The notes under the pieces: model-generated
The model's database searches: none
What the model was told of the DNA's origin: nothing
Seen by the model: the letters and a program-made list of their open reading frames with translations, nothing else
Position numbers and translations under genes: made by a program
Origin: Owenia fusiformis
Lineage: Eukaryota > Annelida > Polychaeta > Sabellida > Oweniidae
DNA: 64,000 bases
Reading direction: 5' to 3'
Assembly (NCBI GenBank): GCA_903813345.2
Contig: CAIIXF020000002.1
Coordinates: 27,785,223-27,849,222, forward strand
Shown here: positions 60,501-60,575 of the stretch, in pieces
Numbering within the stretch: the stretch's first letter is position 1
How the letters are laid out: each line of letters begins with the position of its first letter

Positions 60501-60575
60501 TAAGAGCATAGTTTTCATACTTACTTGGCGTATCCGTTGTTGTCTCTGGAGTTGGTAATGTAGAATGTGTGGAAT
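457..60575 (-). CDS. Giant multi-exon MAM / LDLa / PAN modular extracellular protein gene (partial at both ends)
   Basis: This is the span of one minus-strand gene assembled from 39 exons listed separately. Together they code 1,976 codons: four Thr/Pro linkers, one PAN/apple domain, nine MAM domains of three exons each and seven LDLa domains of one exon each. Every exon starts after AG and ends before GT in phase 1, so all lengths are multiples of three and all joins stay in frame. MAM domains mediate adhesion and oligomerisation in extracellular or membrane proteins, and LDLa modules are calcium-binding disulfide knots. The closest known architectures are MALRD1, MAMDC4 and invertebrate MAM/LDLa proteins. 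No signal peptide, transmembrane segment or stop codon was found, so the gene must continue below base 457 and probably above 60,575. It is possible, though less likely given the uniform order, that two adjacent genes are merged. Confidence 0.85.
900..1067 (-). CDS. MAM9 domain, exon 3 of 3
   Basis: This 168-bp phase 1-1 exon (acceptor ATTTTTCAG, donor GTAGGT) reads NVWLTETIDLRSIGYYYAI, then AIAVAVDDIYLIRSG. Two other in-phase AGs lie downstream, but only this acceptor retains the conserved Trp. Confidence 0.86.
1452..1691 (-). CDS. MAM9 domain, exon 2 of 3
   Basis: This 240-bp phase 1-1 exon (acceptor TTATTCCAG, donor GTAAAA) reads GHYAYFETNGSDLSQST, GVVQLKIMVIMDRYDV and GQLKVWEFFAGTR. It is longer than the other exon-2 copies and has no Cys in the core strand, as expected for this subtype. 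Confidence 0.86.
1838..2283. mobile_element. Short fold-back element (MITE-like)
   Basis: The start (GGTTCAATTTCTCTAAAATT, on into a run ending in TTAC) is matched by the reverse complement of the end near 2,240-2,283 (TAACTTTACCAACTTTGGAG). A nested hairpin with 15-base perfect arms lies at 1,852-1,866 and 1,877-1,891. No coding capacity. It lies in the intron of MAM9 exons 1 and 2. Confidence 0.55.
2750..2932 (-). CDS. MAM9 domain, exon 1 of 3
   Basis: This 183-bp phase 1-1 exon (acceptor TTTGAAAAG, donor GTAATA) reads ERMIYKCSFENRTEESCS, then SPWSITNRKLSSS and ATLGTCM. The late third Cys marks the second MAM of the pair. A plus-strand open frame over the same bases is only its shadow. Confidence 0.85.
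3010..3195 (+). repeat. Dispersed repeat, copy A
   Basis: Sequence around GAGCTGGTAGCACACTATAG, through CCTACATACCGG to ATGCCTGTCATTAGCTG, recurs in inverted orientation at about 54,945-55,100, and a fragment (GTAGCACACTATAGTG) occurs at 53,066. It is probably a SINE or MITE family. Confidence 0.5.
3662..3778 (-). CDS. MAM8 domain, exon 3 of 3
   Basis: This 117-bp phase 1-1 exon (acceptor TTATTCCAG, donor GTGAGT) reads SSYRWRTYSSSTITPGTF, then RVVFEITGKGVILDDIIIVP. A Cys codon is completed across the donor, so the domain ends in Cys like MAM4 and MAM6. Confidence 0.85.
4623..5098. repeat. G-run / C-run flanked inverted repeat
   Basis: The stretch GGATGGAGGGGG occurs next to a run of about 18 Gs at 4,635 and is mirrored by CCCCCCTCCATCC at 4,690 and again at 5,071-5,085, followed by an inverted GGTCGGA/TCCGATC pair. 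It is likely a degenerate fold-back element. Long homopolymer runs make the local sequence less reliable. Confidence 0.4.
5615..5809 (-). CDS. MAM8 domain, exon 2 of 3
   Basis: This 195-bp phase 1-1 exon (acceptor ATTGCAG, donor GTATGT) reads GRVMQIYQGNGERN, then QSEYCLKVSVLRWSSSS and GVLRILRLDLT. The Cys position matches the other first-of-pair exon-2 copies. The intron to exon 1 holds the 9.36-kb element and a LINE. Confidence 0.82.
6147..6367. mobile_element. MITE with CACTACTATACC terminal repeat, copy 1
   Basis: Terminal inverted repeats TCACACTACTATACCT and AGGTATAGTAGTGTGA bound about 220 bases. The first 110 bases are nearly identical to 30,048-30,160 in the same orientation, showing a dispersed family. 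Confidence 0.6.
7001..8436 (+). repeat. Left arm of the 9.36-kb element
   Basis: The outer half carries degenerate subrepeats of the form TTTCATAAAATnnCATCnAG. The inner half carries a tandem unit of about 140 bases containing ATACTCCATTGGAGTATT (itself a palindrome) and GGATTAATCCGGATTTTCTG. The repeat keeps an open frame on both arms, but as a repeat it is not convincing as protein. Confidence 0.75.
8341..8389 (+). repeat. tRNA-like A-box/B-box module inside the arm
   Basis: ATGGTACTAGTGA resembles an RNA polymerase III A box and GTGGTTCGCACCCCACC a B box with T-arm stem, spaced as in tRNAs. A mirrored copy lies near 14,950-15,003. A full tRNA cloverleaf cannot be drawn with confidence, so this is more likely a tRNA-derived SINE head than a tRNA gene. 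Confidence 0.4.
11472..11694. mobile_element. Nested fold-back element
   Basis: A perfect-looking hairpin (CTGTAGCC...GGCTACAG) at 11,473-11,511 forms one end. The sequence from there through GTTGCAAATGGAGGACCTTT is mirrored by AAGGACAAAGAATACCCGCT and GTACCCTGTATTCTTTTTAA. It is a MITE-like structure of about 220 bases. Confidence 0.5.
12521..12937. repeat. Cluster of inverted and direct AACGCCTGTCGGCTACCGG modules
   Basis: The module TTGTATTCGCGAATGC-AACGCCTGTCGGCTACCGGATTAA occurs three times in direct orientation (starting near 12,521, 12,705 and 12,892) and once inverted near 12,840-12,880. Two short ATTTAAATGA segments lie between. It looks like nested palindromic MITEs. Confidence 0.5.
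14905..16359 (-). repeat. Right arm of the 9.36-kb element
   Basis: This is the reverse complement of 7,001-8,436 with scattered substitutions and a different number or length of the roughly 140-base subrepeat units, so the arms differ by about 20 bases in total. The high identity suggests either recent insertion or arm homogenisation. Confidence 0.75.
16370..18118 (+). pseudogene. 5'-truncated Tx1/L1-like LINE, reverse transcriptase C-terminus
   Basis: Successive frames encode an RT end: LQHADDTTIML (the catalytic Y/F-A-D-D is H-A-D-D here), SKLSGLKLNLDKTHGIWLG, VKVLGVYIG-like text, MIFDFLWKRDR and ENGGQGLVDLELKIASIKG, then a C-terminal CSECRVIQTPKHLLLDC. These are typical of Tx1/L1-clade non-LTR elements. 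Stops and frameshifts near 16,745, 17,040 and 17,748 show it is dead. It ends in an A/T-rich tail (AAATAAATAAAAAATAATAG). It runs antisense to the host gene and abuts the 9.36-kb element. Confidence 0.8.
18168..18332 (-). CDS. MAM8 domain, exon 1 of 3
   Basis: This 165-bp phase 1-1 exon (acceptor TTGTCTTAG, donor GTAATA) reads PIFVCNFETSDCNMTHPT and PWQWMEASRIYKKD. It is the two-Cys first-of-pair type. The plus-strand LINE tail ends about 50 bases downstream of its donor, and the next exon is over 12 kb away. Confidence 0.87.
18608..18715 (-). CDS. LDLa domain L6 (second of pair, seven cysteines)
   Basis: This 108-bp phase 1-1 exon (acceptor CATTAG, donor GTAAGT) reads CRADEFVCDNGRCVSPSSVC, then DCVDDCNNAEDEANC. 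The C-D-C motif again places an extra Cys at the turn, in register with L2 and L4. Confidence 0.92.
19177..19287 (-). CDS. LDLa domain L5 (first of pair)
   Basis: This 111-bp phase 1-1 exon (acceptor TTTGCAG, donor GTGAGT) reads RFYEERCPGSTICISFNKIC, then DREIDCPGATDEMGC. Six conserved Cys are present; a further Cys codon is completed across the donor. One of the usual acidic residues is Thr (ATDE), so calcium affinity may be reduced. Confidence 0.9.
19408..19539 (-). CDS. MAM7 domain, exon 3 of 3
   Basis: This 132-bp phase 1-1 exon (acceptor CAACAG, donor GTATTC) reads NTWYHANVPMTGSKPYTI, then DHVAIDDVIVQKR. The MAM C-terminal hallmark is intact and there is no terminal Cys. Confidence 0.9.
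19995..20210 (-). CDS. MAM7 domain, exon 2 of 3
   Basis: This 216-bp phase 1-1 exon (acceptor TTTTGTAG, donor GTACGA) reads GHFLFINTIYLTYRKAYP, then SVDLSFKYYILS and MGLRVYQNIGGKQLW. The core strand lacks Cys, as in the other second-of-pair MAMs. Confidence 0.83.
20511..20687 (-). CDS. MAM7 domain, exon 1 of 3
   Basis: This 177-bp phase 1-1 exon (acceptor TTCTTCAG, donor GTGAGT) reads PLINCTFEGSSDCALLEDD, YLEWSRKSRND and DATFANCE. The third Cys at the end marks a second-of-pair MAM, and the DCALL turn matches MAM5. Confidence 0.88.
21114..21257 (-). CDS. MAM6 domain, exon 3 of 3
   Basis: This 144-bp phase 1-1 exon (acceptor TATTTCAG, donor GTAGGG) reads KVWQRHVVHDLQAGTFNL, then GYGLDNVMLLGHC. 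The Trp is kept while the hallmark IAIDDI is altered to GLDNVM, followed by a terminal Cys. About 3.2 kb of intron separates it from exon 2. Confidence 0.83.
21258..23689. other. Intron of MAM6, largely featureless
   Basis: This is AT-rich intron sequence without recognisable exons or repeats. A 150-codon minus-strand open frame at 22,789-23,241 has no domain signature and no plausible phase-1 borders, so I do not call it. Confidence 0.5.
23690..24245. repeat. Degenerate tandem repeat, unit about 130-150 bp
   Basis: The block GTCAGATTTGAACTTCTGA ... GATGATTTTGAAAAGG ... TGAAGCAAGTTGAAAAAAG ... GACCTTGAGAAGGTCATT recurs about four times, with the TCAGATTT landmark near 23,804, 23,951, 24,083 and 24,214. 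GACCTT-rich segments form short inverted pairs. No coding potential. Confidence 0.6.
24510..24731 (-). CDS. MAM6 domain, exon 2 of 3
   Basis: This 222-bp phase 1-1 exon (acceptor TTAACAG, donor GTATAC) reads SMQITHSLNGIDSSYD, then NSEHCLVFDLMTWGSNT and KFSIYRGND. Several Asn-X-Ser/Thr sites are present. The donor choice keeps the frame; a GC donor slightly upstream is the alternative. Confidence 0.82.
25126..25281 (-). CDS. MAM6 domain, exon 1 of 3
   Basis: This 156-bp phase 1-1 exon (acceptor TTTTTAG, donor GTATGA) has a charged linker (MESTKMKVFEKDQ), then YYMCNFEDGPCNF and SRWNWTFSKSQ. It has two Cys only, the first-of-pair pattern. Confidence 0.87.
26753..26998 (-). pseudogene. Mariner-type transposase catalytic fragment (frameshifted)
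   Basis: The frame contains YIFQQDGAPSNRSHKSVK, the signature around the second catalytic Asp of IS630/Tc1/mariner transposases, then LKENVPRFIPLIAAS. Further on, the frame shifts: ELVYHESFTS lies in another frame. The SPD motif is damaged (SPRPD in one frame). It is a dead fragment. Confidence 0.75.
26998..27209 (+). pseudogene. Mariner-type transposase C-terminus, inverted second copy
   Basis: An open frame reads VFGEPTELVYHEPLTSTQSL, then NINDVFDQFRPKLRAIID and ends in ERLFV and a stop at 27,207-27,209. TELVYHE matches the minus-strand copy, showing the two halves are inverted repeats of the same gene end. It has no start and no catalytic part. Confidence 0.65.
27616..27741 (-). CDS. LDLa domain L4 (second of pair, seven cysteines)
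   Basis: This 126-bp phase 1-1 exon (acceptor TTCTACAG, donor GTAAGT) reads RQFECLDQDGRRLCLNPAD, then VCNCIDDCMNGEDEMNC. The extra Cys in V-C-N-C-I-D-D-C matches the position seen in L2 and L6. The loop between the second and third Cys is longer than usual. Confidence 0.9.
28418..28497. repeat. Hairpin with 29-base arms
   Basis: ATCACTGGCGTTTAACGTAA at 28,418 is mirrored by TTACGTTAAACGCCAGTGAT-like sequence ending at 28,497, with a 22-base loop. There are three mismatches in the arms at most. Its boundaries suggest a tiny fold-back element. Confidence 0.65.
28530..29690 (+). pseudogene. LINE 3'-end fragment with fold-back inserted
   Basis: The plus frame reads RLCTLCNDDSVETEIHFLFY, then CNRYDDLRKTYFDEV, the Cys/His motif found after the reverse transcriptase in many invertebrate LINEs. 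After the palindrome at 28,694-29,420 the frame ends in KIVKFIKIAFVRRSLF. A 3' tail follows with TGGGCTGGGTAAAACTGA and an AAATAAATAAATAAA run at about 29,665. It is truncated and non-functional. Confidence 0.7.
28694..29420. mobile_element. LINE-derived palindromic element, copy 1
   Basis: About 330-base arms around GGTATCGATATGGCGAACTT and TCTCTTAAACCAGTCATC are mirrored by AATGATTGGTTTAAGAGA and AGTTCTCCATATCGCTACC. The centre is a T/G-rich stretch near 29,010-29,060. The left arm reads in frame with the upstream LINE fragment, so the arm sequence itself is LINE-derived. Confidence 0.7.
29717..29830 (-). CDS. LDLa domain L3 (first of pair)
   Basis: This 114-bp phase 1-1 exon (acceptor TTTTTTAG, donor GTGAGT) reads DCLSNEYQCRNSNICIPLL, then NDCPERDDEDDC. 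Six cysteines are present. The C-D-G turn is C-N-Q here, with the acidic cluster intact. Confidence 0.9.
30048..30171. mobile_element. MITE with CTCTACTAT terminal repeat, copy 2
   Basis: This is a shorter relative of the element at 6,147-6,367, sharing about 110 bases through CCCATTTGGCTTATTAGTAA and ending in ATAGTAGAG, the inverse of its start. It lies about 40 bases downstream of the donor of MAM5 exon 3. Confidence 0.6.
30213..30347 (-). CDS. MAM5 domain, exon 3 of 3
   Basis: This 135-bp phase 1-1 exon (acceptor TTTCATAG, donor GTAAGC) reads PRWRQAEILLSSTPYPF, then LTIETLGLVAIDDISVSQM. The Trp and the VAIDDI hallmark are intact. Confidence 0.9.
30843..31037 (-). CDS. MAM5 domain, exon 2 of 3
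   Basis: This 195-bp phase 1-1 exon (acceptor TTTGTTTCAG, donor GTAAGA) reads PGHYIFGGSKTF, then KALYLVFNYYASST and GKIYVMWHAKD. The GHY start is conserved and the core lacks Cys, fitting the second-of-pair subtype. Confidence 0.83.
31081..31795. mobile_element. LINE-derived palindromic element, copy 2
   Basis: This is the same palindrome as at 28,694-29,420 without the flanking LINE: ends AAAGGAGTGGTATCGATATG and CATATCGGTACCACTCCTTT, with matching internal segments (GCAATTGTTTTTGCTCCTTT, CATGTTGTGTTTATGTCG). It lies between MAM5 exons 1 and 2. Being free of LINE flanks, it shows the palindrome moves or copies as a unit. Confidence 0.7.
31914..32096 (-). CDS. MAM5 domain, exon 1 of 3
   Basis: This 183-bp phase 1-1 exon (acceptor CTTTACAG, donor GTAAGT) reads VFNCKFENDPDCALLKDG, YEWSLMSTE and TTMQQCQ. 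It has the third, late Cys typical of second-of-pair MAMs, and shares the DCALL turn with MAM7. Confidence 0.87.
32325..33502. mobile_element. Mariner-like non-autonomous element
   Basis: Ends read CAGGGTGGGCCAAAAA and, inverted, CAGGGTGTCAAATAAG, flanked by TA on both sides. Inner arms are also inverted: GGTACCAAGTGTGATATATC near 32,945 and GATATACCATTGGAAAGATC on the opposite strand near 33,430. No transposase was recognised. Confidence 0.6.
34077..34238 (-). CDS. MAM4 domain, exon 3 of 3
   Basis: This 162-bp phase 1-1 exon (acceptor TTTCAG, donor GTAATG) reads SIIVTGIDPGSYSLNIQV, then LVDFTLLKDC. The IAIDDI motif is degraded to LVDFTL and the usual Trp is missing, but the terminal Cys is kept. 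It is a diverged MAM end identified largely by position and phase. Confidence 0.78.
34511..34711 (-). CDS. MAM4 domain, exon 2 of 3
   Basis: This 201-bp phase 1-1 exon (acceptor GATTTCAG, donor GTAAGT) reads GIGFAWTRTSNST, FSPMFNATSQHCAIFHL and TTVLVYRKESD. The Cys position matches first-of-pair MAMs. The 5.6-kb TIR element ends only about 20 bases upstream of this acceptor. Confidence 0.84.
34735..35990 (+). repeat. Left arm of the 5.6-kb element with 183-bp tandem repeats
   Basis: After about 530 bases of unique arm, the unit starting GCTGACCCCTATAGTTTCTA repeats near 35,272, 35,455, 35,638 and, degenerate, 35,822. The unit includes GATGGGTTTTAAGGAAGTTA and AAGTCCAAAATTTGAAAAAT. No protein is encoded. 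Confidence 0.7.
35991..39059. other. Interior of the 5.6-kb element
   Basis: A second inverted pair lies here: 36,000-36,190 (CAGATTTCAGAGAGTCATAT onward) against 36,469-36,680. Beyond this the roughly 2.4 kb from 36,680 to 39,060 is AT-rich with no open frame of note and no domain that I recognise. Confidence 0.5.
39060..40344 (-). repeat. Right arm of the 5.6-kb element
   Basis: This is the reverse complement of the left arm, with about four copies of the 183-base unit between 39,090 and 39,830 and then the unique arm. Differences from the left arm are more frequent in the tandem units than at the terminus. Confidence 0.7.
40488..40640 (-). CDS. MAM4 domain, exon 1 of 3
   Basis: This 153-bp phase 1-1 exon has acceptor TTTTACAG and donor GTACGT. 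It contains VPLMANRSHSF as linker, then FMCNFELSPCGF and GSWKFAGWDMNG. It lacks the third Cys. The next exon is about 5.8 kb downstream because of the large inverted-repeat element in this intron. Confidence 0.87.
40972..41070. repeat. Interstitial telomere-like CCCTAA tract
   Basis: About 100 bases are made of CCTAACCC variants (for example CCCTAACCCTAACGATACCC-like text, interrupted by CTGTA and TGGGCC). The reverse strand is TTAGGG-rich, the common animal telomere repeat. It is degenerate and short, lying between L2 and MAM4. Confidence 0.6.
41459..41743. mobile_element. hAT-like MITE candidate
   Basis: The ends CAGGGGCGTAACCAG and, on the opposite strand, CAGAGCATAGGCGTACC resemble the CAGGGGCGTA termini of non-autonomous hAT elements. 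The interior has a GTGCGATCGC box near each end. I could not see a clean 8-base target duplication, so the family is tentative. Confidence 0.45.
42090..42197 (-). CDS. LDLa domain L2 (second of pair, seven cysteines)
   Basis: This 108-bp phase 1-1 exon (acceptor CTGTAG, donor GTAAGT) reads QFECNDGACIDKRKVCDC, then KPDCSTAEDENNC. The Gly of the usual C-D-G turn is replaced by Cys, giving an unpaired seventh cysteine. The same change occurs in L4 and L6. The acidic calcium-binding residues remain. Confidence 0.92.
42653..42763 (-). CDS. LDLa domain L1 (first of pair)
   Basis: This single 111-bp phase 1-1 exon (acceptor TTTGTAG, donor GTAAAG) encodes a full LDL-receptor class A repeat: MRCFNTSKCIPLYNICDG, then YDCPEKDDEKNC. 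The six cysteines and the calcium-site acidic cluster (D-C-P-E-x-D-D-E) are present. Confidence 0.92.
42993..43125. repeat. Fold-back hairpin with ~60-base arms
   Basis: GTTATAGAATGATTTGATGC at 42,993 is mirrored by the sequence ending GCACTTCAAATCATTCAATAAC at 43,125. The centre GGCACGATCGACTTCGTATC is also partly symmetrical. Non-coding, in the intron between L1 and MAM3. Confidence 0.65.
43240..43368 (-). CDS. MAM3 domain, exon 3 of 3
   Basis: This 129-bp phase 1-1 exon (acceptor TTGACAG, donor GTAAAT) reads NNTWQYAFIKSPTG, VTFAIETSG and SVAIDDIELGTR. The domain ends without Cys and leads directly to the LDLa pair. Confidence 0.9.
43593..43769 (-). CDS. MAM3 domain, exon 2 of 3
   Basis: This 177-bp phase 1-1 exon (acceptor CATTATTAG, donor GTAAGA) reads GVFASSPASGSARY, GTVGLRFAYRI and LRGLRVYIKE. 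The core strand has no Cys, as in the other second-of-pair MAMs. Confidence 0.83.
44005..44196 (-). CDS. MAM3 domain, exon 1 of 3
   Basis: This 192-bp phase 1-1 exon has acceptor TTGTGCAG and donor GTTTGT. An acidic linker (NGEDMLEDDP) is followed by RCTFEEDDYMSKC, LKWIVESGRSS and NTFKNC. The third Cys at the exon end is diagnostic of the second MAM of a pair. The intron before it is only about 100 bases. Confidence 0.87.
44294..44431 (-). CDS. MAM2 domain, exon 3 of 3
   Basis: This 138-bp phase 1-1 exon (acceptor AATAG, donor GTAAGC) reads SWRRAILTNIQPGEYQI, then FIAIDDLIVSSNC. It ends with the Cys typical of first-of-pair MAMs. The intron separating it from exon 2 is about 5.8 kb and contains the two satellite arrays at 45.1-49.1 kb. 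Confidence 0.9.
45125..46440. repeat. Satellite array, unit about 161 bp, about eight copies
   Basis: The unit contains GCGTAGACAAGACTTTACAG, GAAAATCCAAAATGGCTGCC, AGATCTAGATTTTCATACTA and CCCTGAAAATTTGAAATTGA. Landmark spacing is about 161 bases, which is not a multiple of three, so open frames across it are accidental. A diverged tail continues to about 46,920 (AAAATGGCCGACAGGAAG). Confidence 0.85.
46924..46968. repeat. GGAC/GGACAGAC microsatellite
   Basis: The stretch is built of ACGT and ACGG/GACA tetranucleotides (for example GTACGGACGGACGGACAGAC). A similar tract lies at 49,618-49,655. Both follow an AAAATGGC-type satellite block, suggesting they belong to one composite repeat family. 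Confidence 0.6.
47268..49112. repeat. Fold-back satellite: GAAGCCGGCTTC arrays flanking 347-bp tandem repeats
   Basis: Both ends are arrays of the palindrome GAAGCCGGCTTC with spacers (47,268-47,410 and 48,900-49,112). Between them a unit of about 347 bases starting TGTGCATTATGCATCTTATT repeats near 47,428, 47,774, 48,122 and 48,470. Each full unit holds the palindrome CTGGCTCCAACTTGGAGCC. The last unit turns back into an inverted copy at 48,720-48,870. No gene; frames across it are repeat shadows. Confidence 0.8.
50219..50410 (-). CDS. MAM2 domain, exon 2 of 3
   Basis: This 192-bp phase 1-1 exon has acceptor CTTCCAG and donor GTACGA. It reads GHYLGVRTSSSW, then TTPHCIMFYYK and TIYVDRNETSNG. 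The PHC position matches the Cys of the first-of-pair MAM subtype, consistent with MAM2 opening its quartet. Confidence 0.85.
50609..50755 (-). CDS. Extra MAM exon-3-like segment inside MAM2 (cassette candidate)
   Basis: This 147-bp segment has clean phase 1-1 borders (AATGCAG acceptor, GTTAGT donor). It reads VVSVIIIIIYKLL and then LIDAIDICVLPHR, resembling the MAM C-terminal IAIDDI strand but lacking the conserved Trp. Together with the segment at 51,465-51,696 it could be the remnant of a lost second-subtype MAM that followed MAM1, or an alternative cassette. Confidence 0.42.
51121..51182. repeat. Hairpin with 28-base arms
   Basis: ATATTCTGCAGGTGAGTATG at 51,121 is mirrored by CATACTCACCTGCAGAATAT ending at 51,182, with a 6-base loop. 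Additional partial copies (GCAGATGAGTATGGCGTATT) follow to about 51,230. The arm contains GGTGAGTATG, which looks like a splice donor on the plus strand but is not associated with an exon. Confidence 0.65.
51465..51696 (-). pseudogene. Extra MAM exon-2-like segment inside MAM2 (possibly decayed or alternative)
   Basis: The open segment after CGTTTTCAG contains LNFFKLIVYHLL and HAVSIFQRHD, matching the core strands of MAM exon 2 but without the usual Cys, as in the second MAM of each pair. Its best acceptor is phase 0 and its donor (GTGGAC) is weak. The 232-bp length is not a multiple of three, so including it would break the frame. It is therefore either a decaying exon or an exon whose border I have misplaced. 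Confidence 0.45.
52048..52257 (-). CDS. MAM2 domain, exon 1 of 3, with basic linker
   Basis: This 210-bp phase 1-1 exon (acceptor TTCCACAG, donor GTTTGT) opens with a basic linker (KPTRKRTFKQNKPT), followed by the MAM start LLSCNFEMHDCGF and YYIWTRARA. It lacks the third Cys seen at the end of some exon-1 copies. It most likely joins to exon 50,219-50,410, skipping the two cassette-like exons at 51.6 and 50.7 kb. Confidence 0.85.
52258..54450. other. Intron between MAM1 and MAM2, mostly featureless
   Basis: No LDLa or MAM exon was found here, although an LDLa pair would be expected after a second-of-pair MAM. A fragment of the dispersed GTAGCACACTATAGTG repeat lies near 53,066. The rest is AT-rich with no feature I can support. 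Confidence 0.5.
54451..54881. mobile_element. Fold-back element with hairpin termini
   Basis: The left end (GAACTCCCATGCAGTG...CACTGCGGCGGGCAG) is mirrored by the right end (CTGCCCGCCGCAGTG...CACTGCACGGGAGTTC) and TCTGTCGC/GCGACAGA-like outer bases. Each terminus contains its own hairpin: GCAGTGTC...GACACTGC on the left, and the perfect palindrome GCAGTGATATATCACTGC on the right. About 330 bases of unrelated interior follow. No TSD was identified. Confidence 0.65.
54945..55100 (-). repeat. Dispersed repeat, copy B
   Basis: This is the inverted counterpart of 3,010-3,195: CAGCTAATGACAGGCAT at the start and CTATAGTGTGCTACCAGCTC near the end. It lies just downstream of the MAM1 exon 3 donor in the gene's sense. 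Confidence 0.5.
55159..55302 (-). CDS. MAM1 domain, exon 3 of 3
   Basis: This 144-bp phase 1-1 exon has acceptor GAACAAG and donor GTGAAT. It contains the conserved Trp (DKWLRADIPL), SYYMIIEGTVGDG and the family hallmark AAIDDVTIAPGPC. The terminal Cys marks it as the subtype that closes its domain with cysteine. Confidence 0.9.
55586..55732. mobile_element. 147-bp fold-back (MITE-like)
   Basis: GCCTTGGACCCAGTGCATTG and ATTCCACGGAGATGTTGTTT are mirrored by AACAACATCTGAGTGGAAT and AAGGCATTGAGTCTTGGGC. The arms are about 55 bases with a roughly 37-base loop. Confidence 0.6.
56043..56234 (-). CDS. MAM1 domain, exon 2 of 3
   Basis: This 192-bp phase 1-1 exon follows TTCCAG and ends before GTACAC. 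It shows the classic MAM core: GSYMYIEASTPRKNGD, then DDACLTLFYHMYG and GSLSVII. The Cys and the FYHMYG strand are textbook for the family. Confidence 0.92.
56432..56587 (-). CDS. MAM1 domain, exon 1 of 3
   Basis: This 156-bp phase 1-1 exon carries the MAM N-terminal signature HCDFENGMCG, then FAWTLNSGDTPSK and SDHTYRC before the donor GTGAGT. The acceptor is CATGTAG. MAM1 is the most canonical MAM of the gene. Confidence 0.88.
57215..57469 (-). CDS. PAN/apple domain exon
   Basis: This is a single 255-bp phase 1-1 exon (acceptor TTTTCAG, donor GTGAGT). It contains the PAN/apple cysteine framework: IYECLHRCLLE, then FPCRSVEYI, then GRCFLR, and a final Cys in VNCTADYY, plus an earlier QQSCIPF. 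PAN/apple domains bind proteins or carbohydrates in secreted adhesive proteins. It is the only PAN domain seen in the gene and separates the Thr/Pro linkers from the MAM/LDLa array. Confidence 0.8.
57636..57692 (-). CDS. Thr-rich linker exon 4 (19 codons)
   Basis: This is a 57-bp phase 1-1 exon with acceptor TTTCAAG and donor GTGAGT. It encodes FTPFVTTMPTTEATTNSA, a Thr-rich segment related in style but not nearly identical to the three upstream linker exons. It joins directly to the PAN exon, so it is probably the glycosylated hinge before the first folded domain. Confidence 0.68.
58277..58589. mobile_element. 313-bp TIR element with GC-rich, tRNA-like interior
   Basis: ATTTTTCATATTACCCTCCC at the left is mirrored by GGGAGGGTAATATGAAAAAT at the right, with the arms continuing over GGTCCAATGGGGAGGGACA. 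The interior is unusually GC-rich. On the minus strand it has TGGCCTTAAGGGTAGAG followed about 30 bases later by GGATCCGAGAATCCC, loosely resembling RNA polymerase III A and B boxes. Confidence 0.6.
58853..58903 (-). CDS. Thr/Pro-rich linker exon 3 (mucin-like, 17 codons)
   Basis: This is a 51-bp phase 1-1 exon with acceptor TTTAAG and donor GTTAGT. It encodes STLSTLPTPETRTNTS and is the most diverged of the three near-identical copies at its 3' end. A mariner-type MITE begins about 17 bases upstream of its acceptor (58,921). Confidence 0.7.
58921..59483. mobile_element. Mariner-type MITE with one worn end
   Basis: It starts CAGGGTGGTCAGAAAAATGG after TA. Arms of about 150 bases are inverted (CATGATCATCAGACTGATAG near 59,040 against CTATCAATCTGATGGTCATG near 59,347). 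The far end is degraded to GGTTTCCATTTTTT. No transposase was seen. Confidence 0.6.
59637..59687 (-). CDS. Thr/Pro-rich linker exon 2 (mucin-like, 17 codons)
   Basis: This is a 51-bp phase 1-1 exon with acceptor CTCAG and donor GTTAGT. It encodes STLSTLPTPETTTDTP. It differs from linker exon 1 by a few bases only, and similar sequence just downstream of the donor shows that it arose by tandem duplication of exon plus intron. Confidence 0.72.
60145..60430. mobile_element. 286-bp TIR element
   Basis: AGGGGCAGGTACCTTATTGC at the left is mirrored by GCAATAACGTACCTGCCTCT at the right. Inner arms also match (AATAATTATTTGACCACA against TGTGGTCAAATAATTATT). It lies between linker exons 1 and 2. Confidence 0.65.
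60525..60575 (-). CDS. Thr/Pro-rich linker exon 1 (mucin-like, 17 codons)
   Basis: This is the most upstream exon recognised. It is 51 bp, phase 1-1, preceded by CTAAG and followed by GTAAGT. The peptide is rich in Ser, Thr and Pro and contains STLPTPETTTDTP, so it is a likely O-glycosylated stalk segment. It is nearly identical to the exons at 59,637 and 58,853, and the flanking intron sequence is duplicated with it. No exon was recognised further upstream in the window. Confidence 0.72.
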
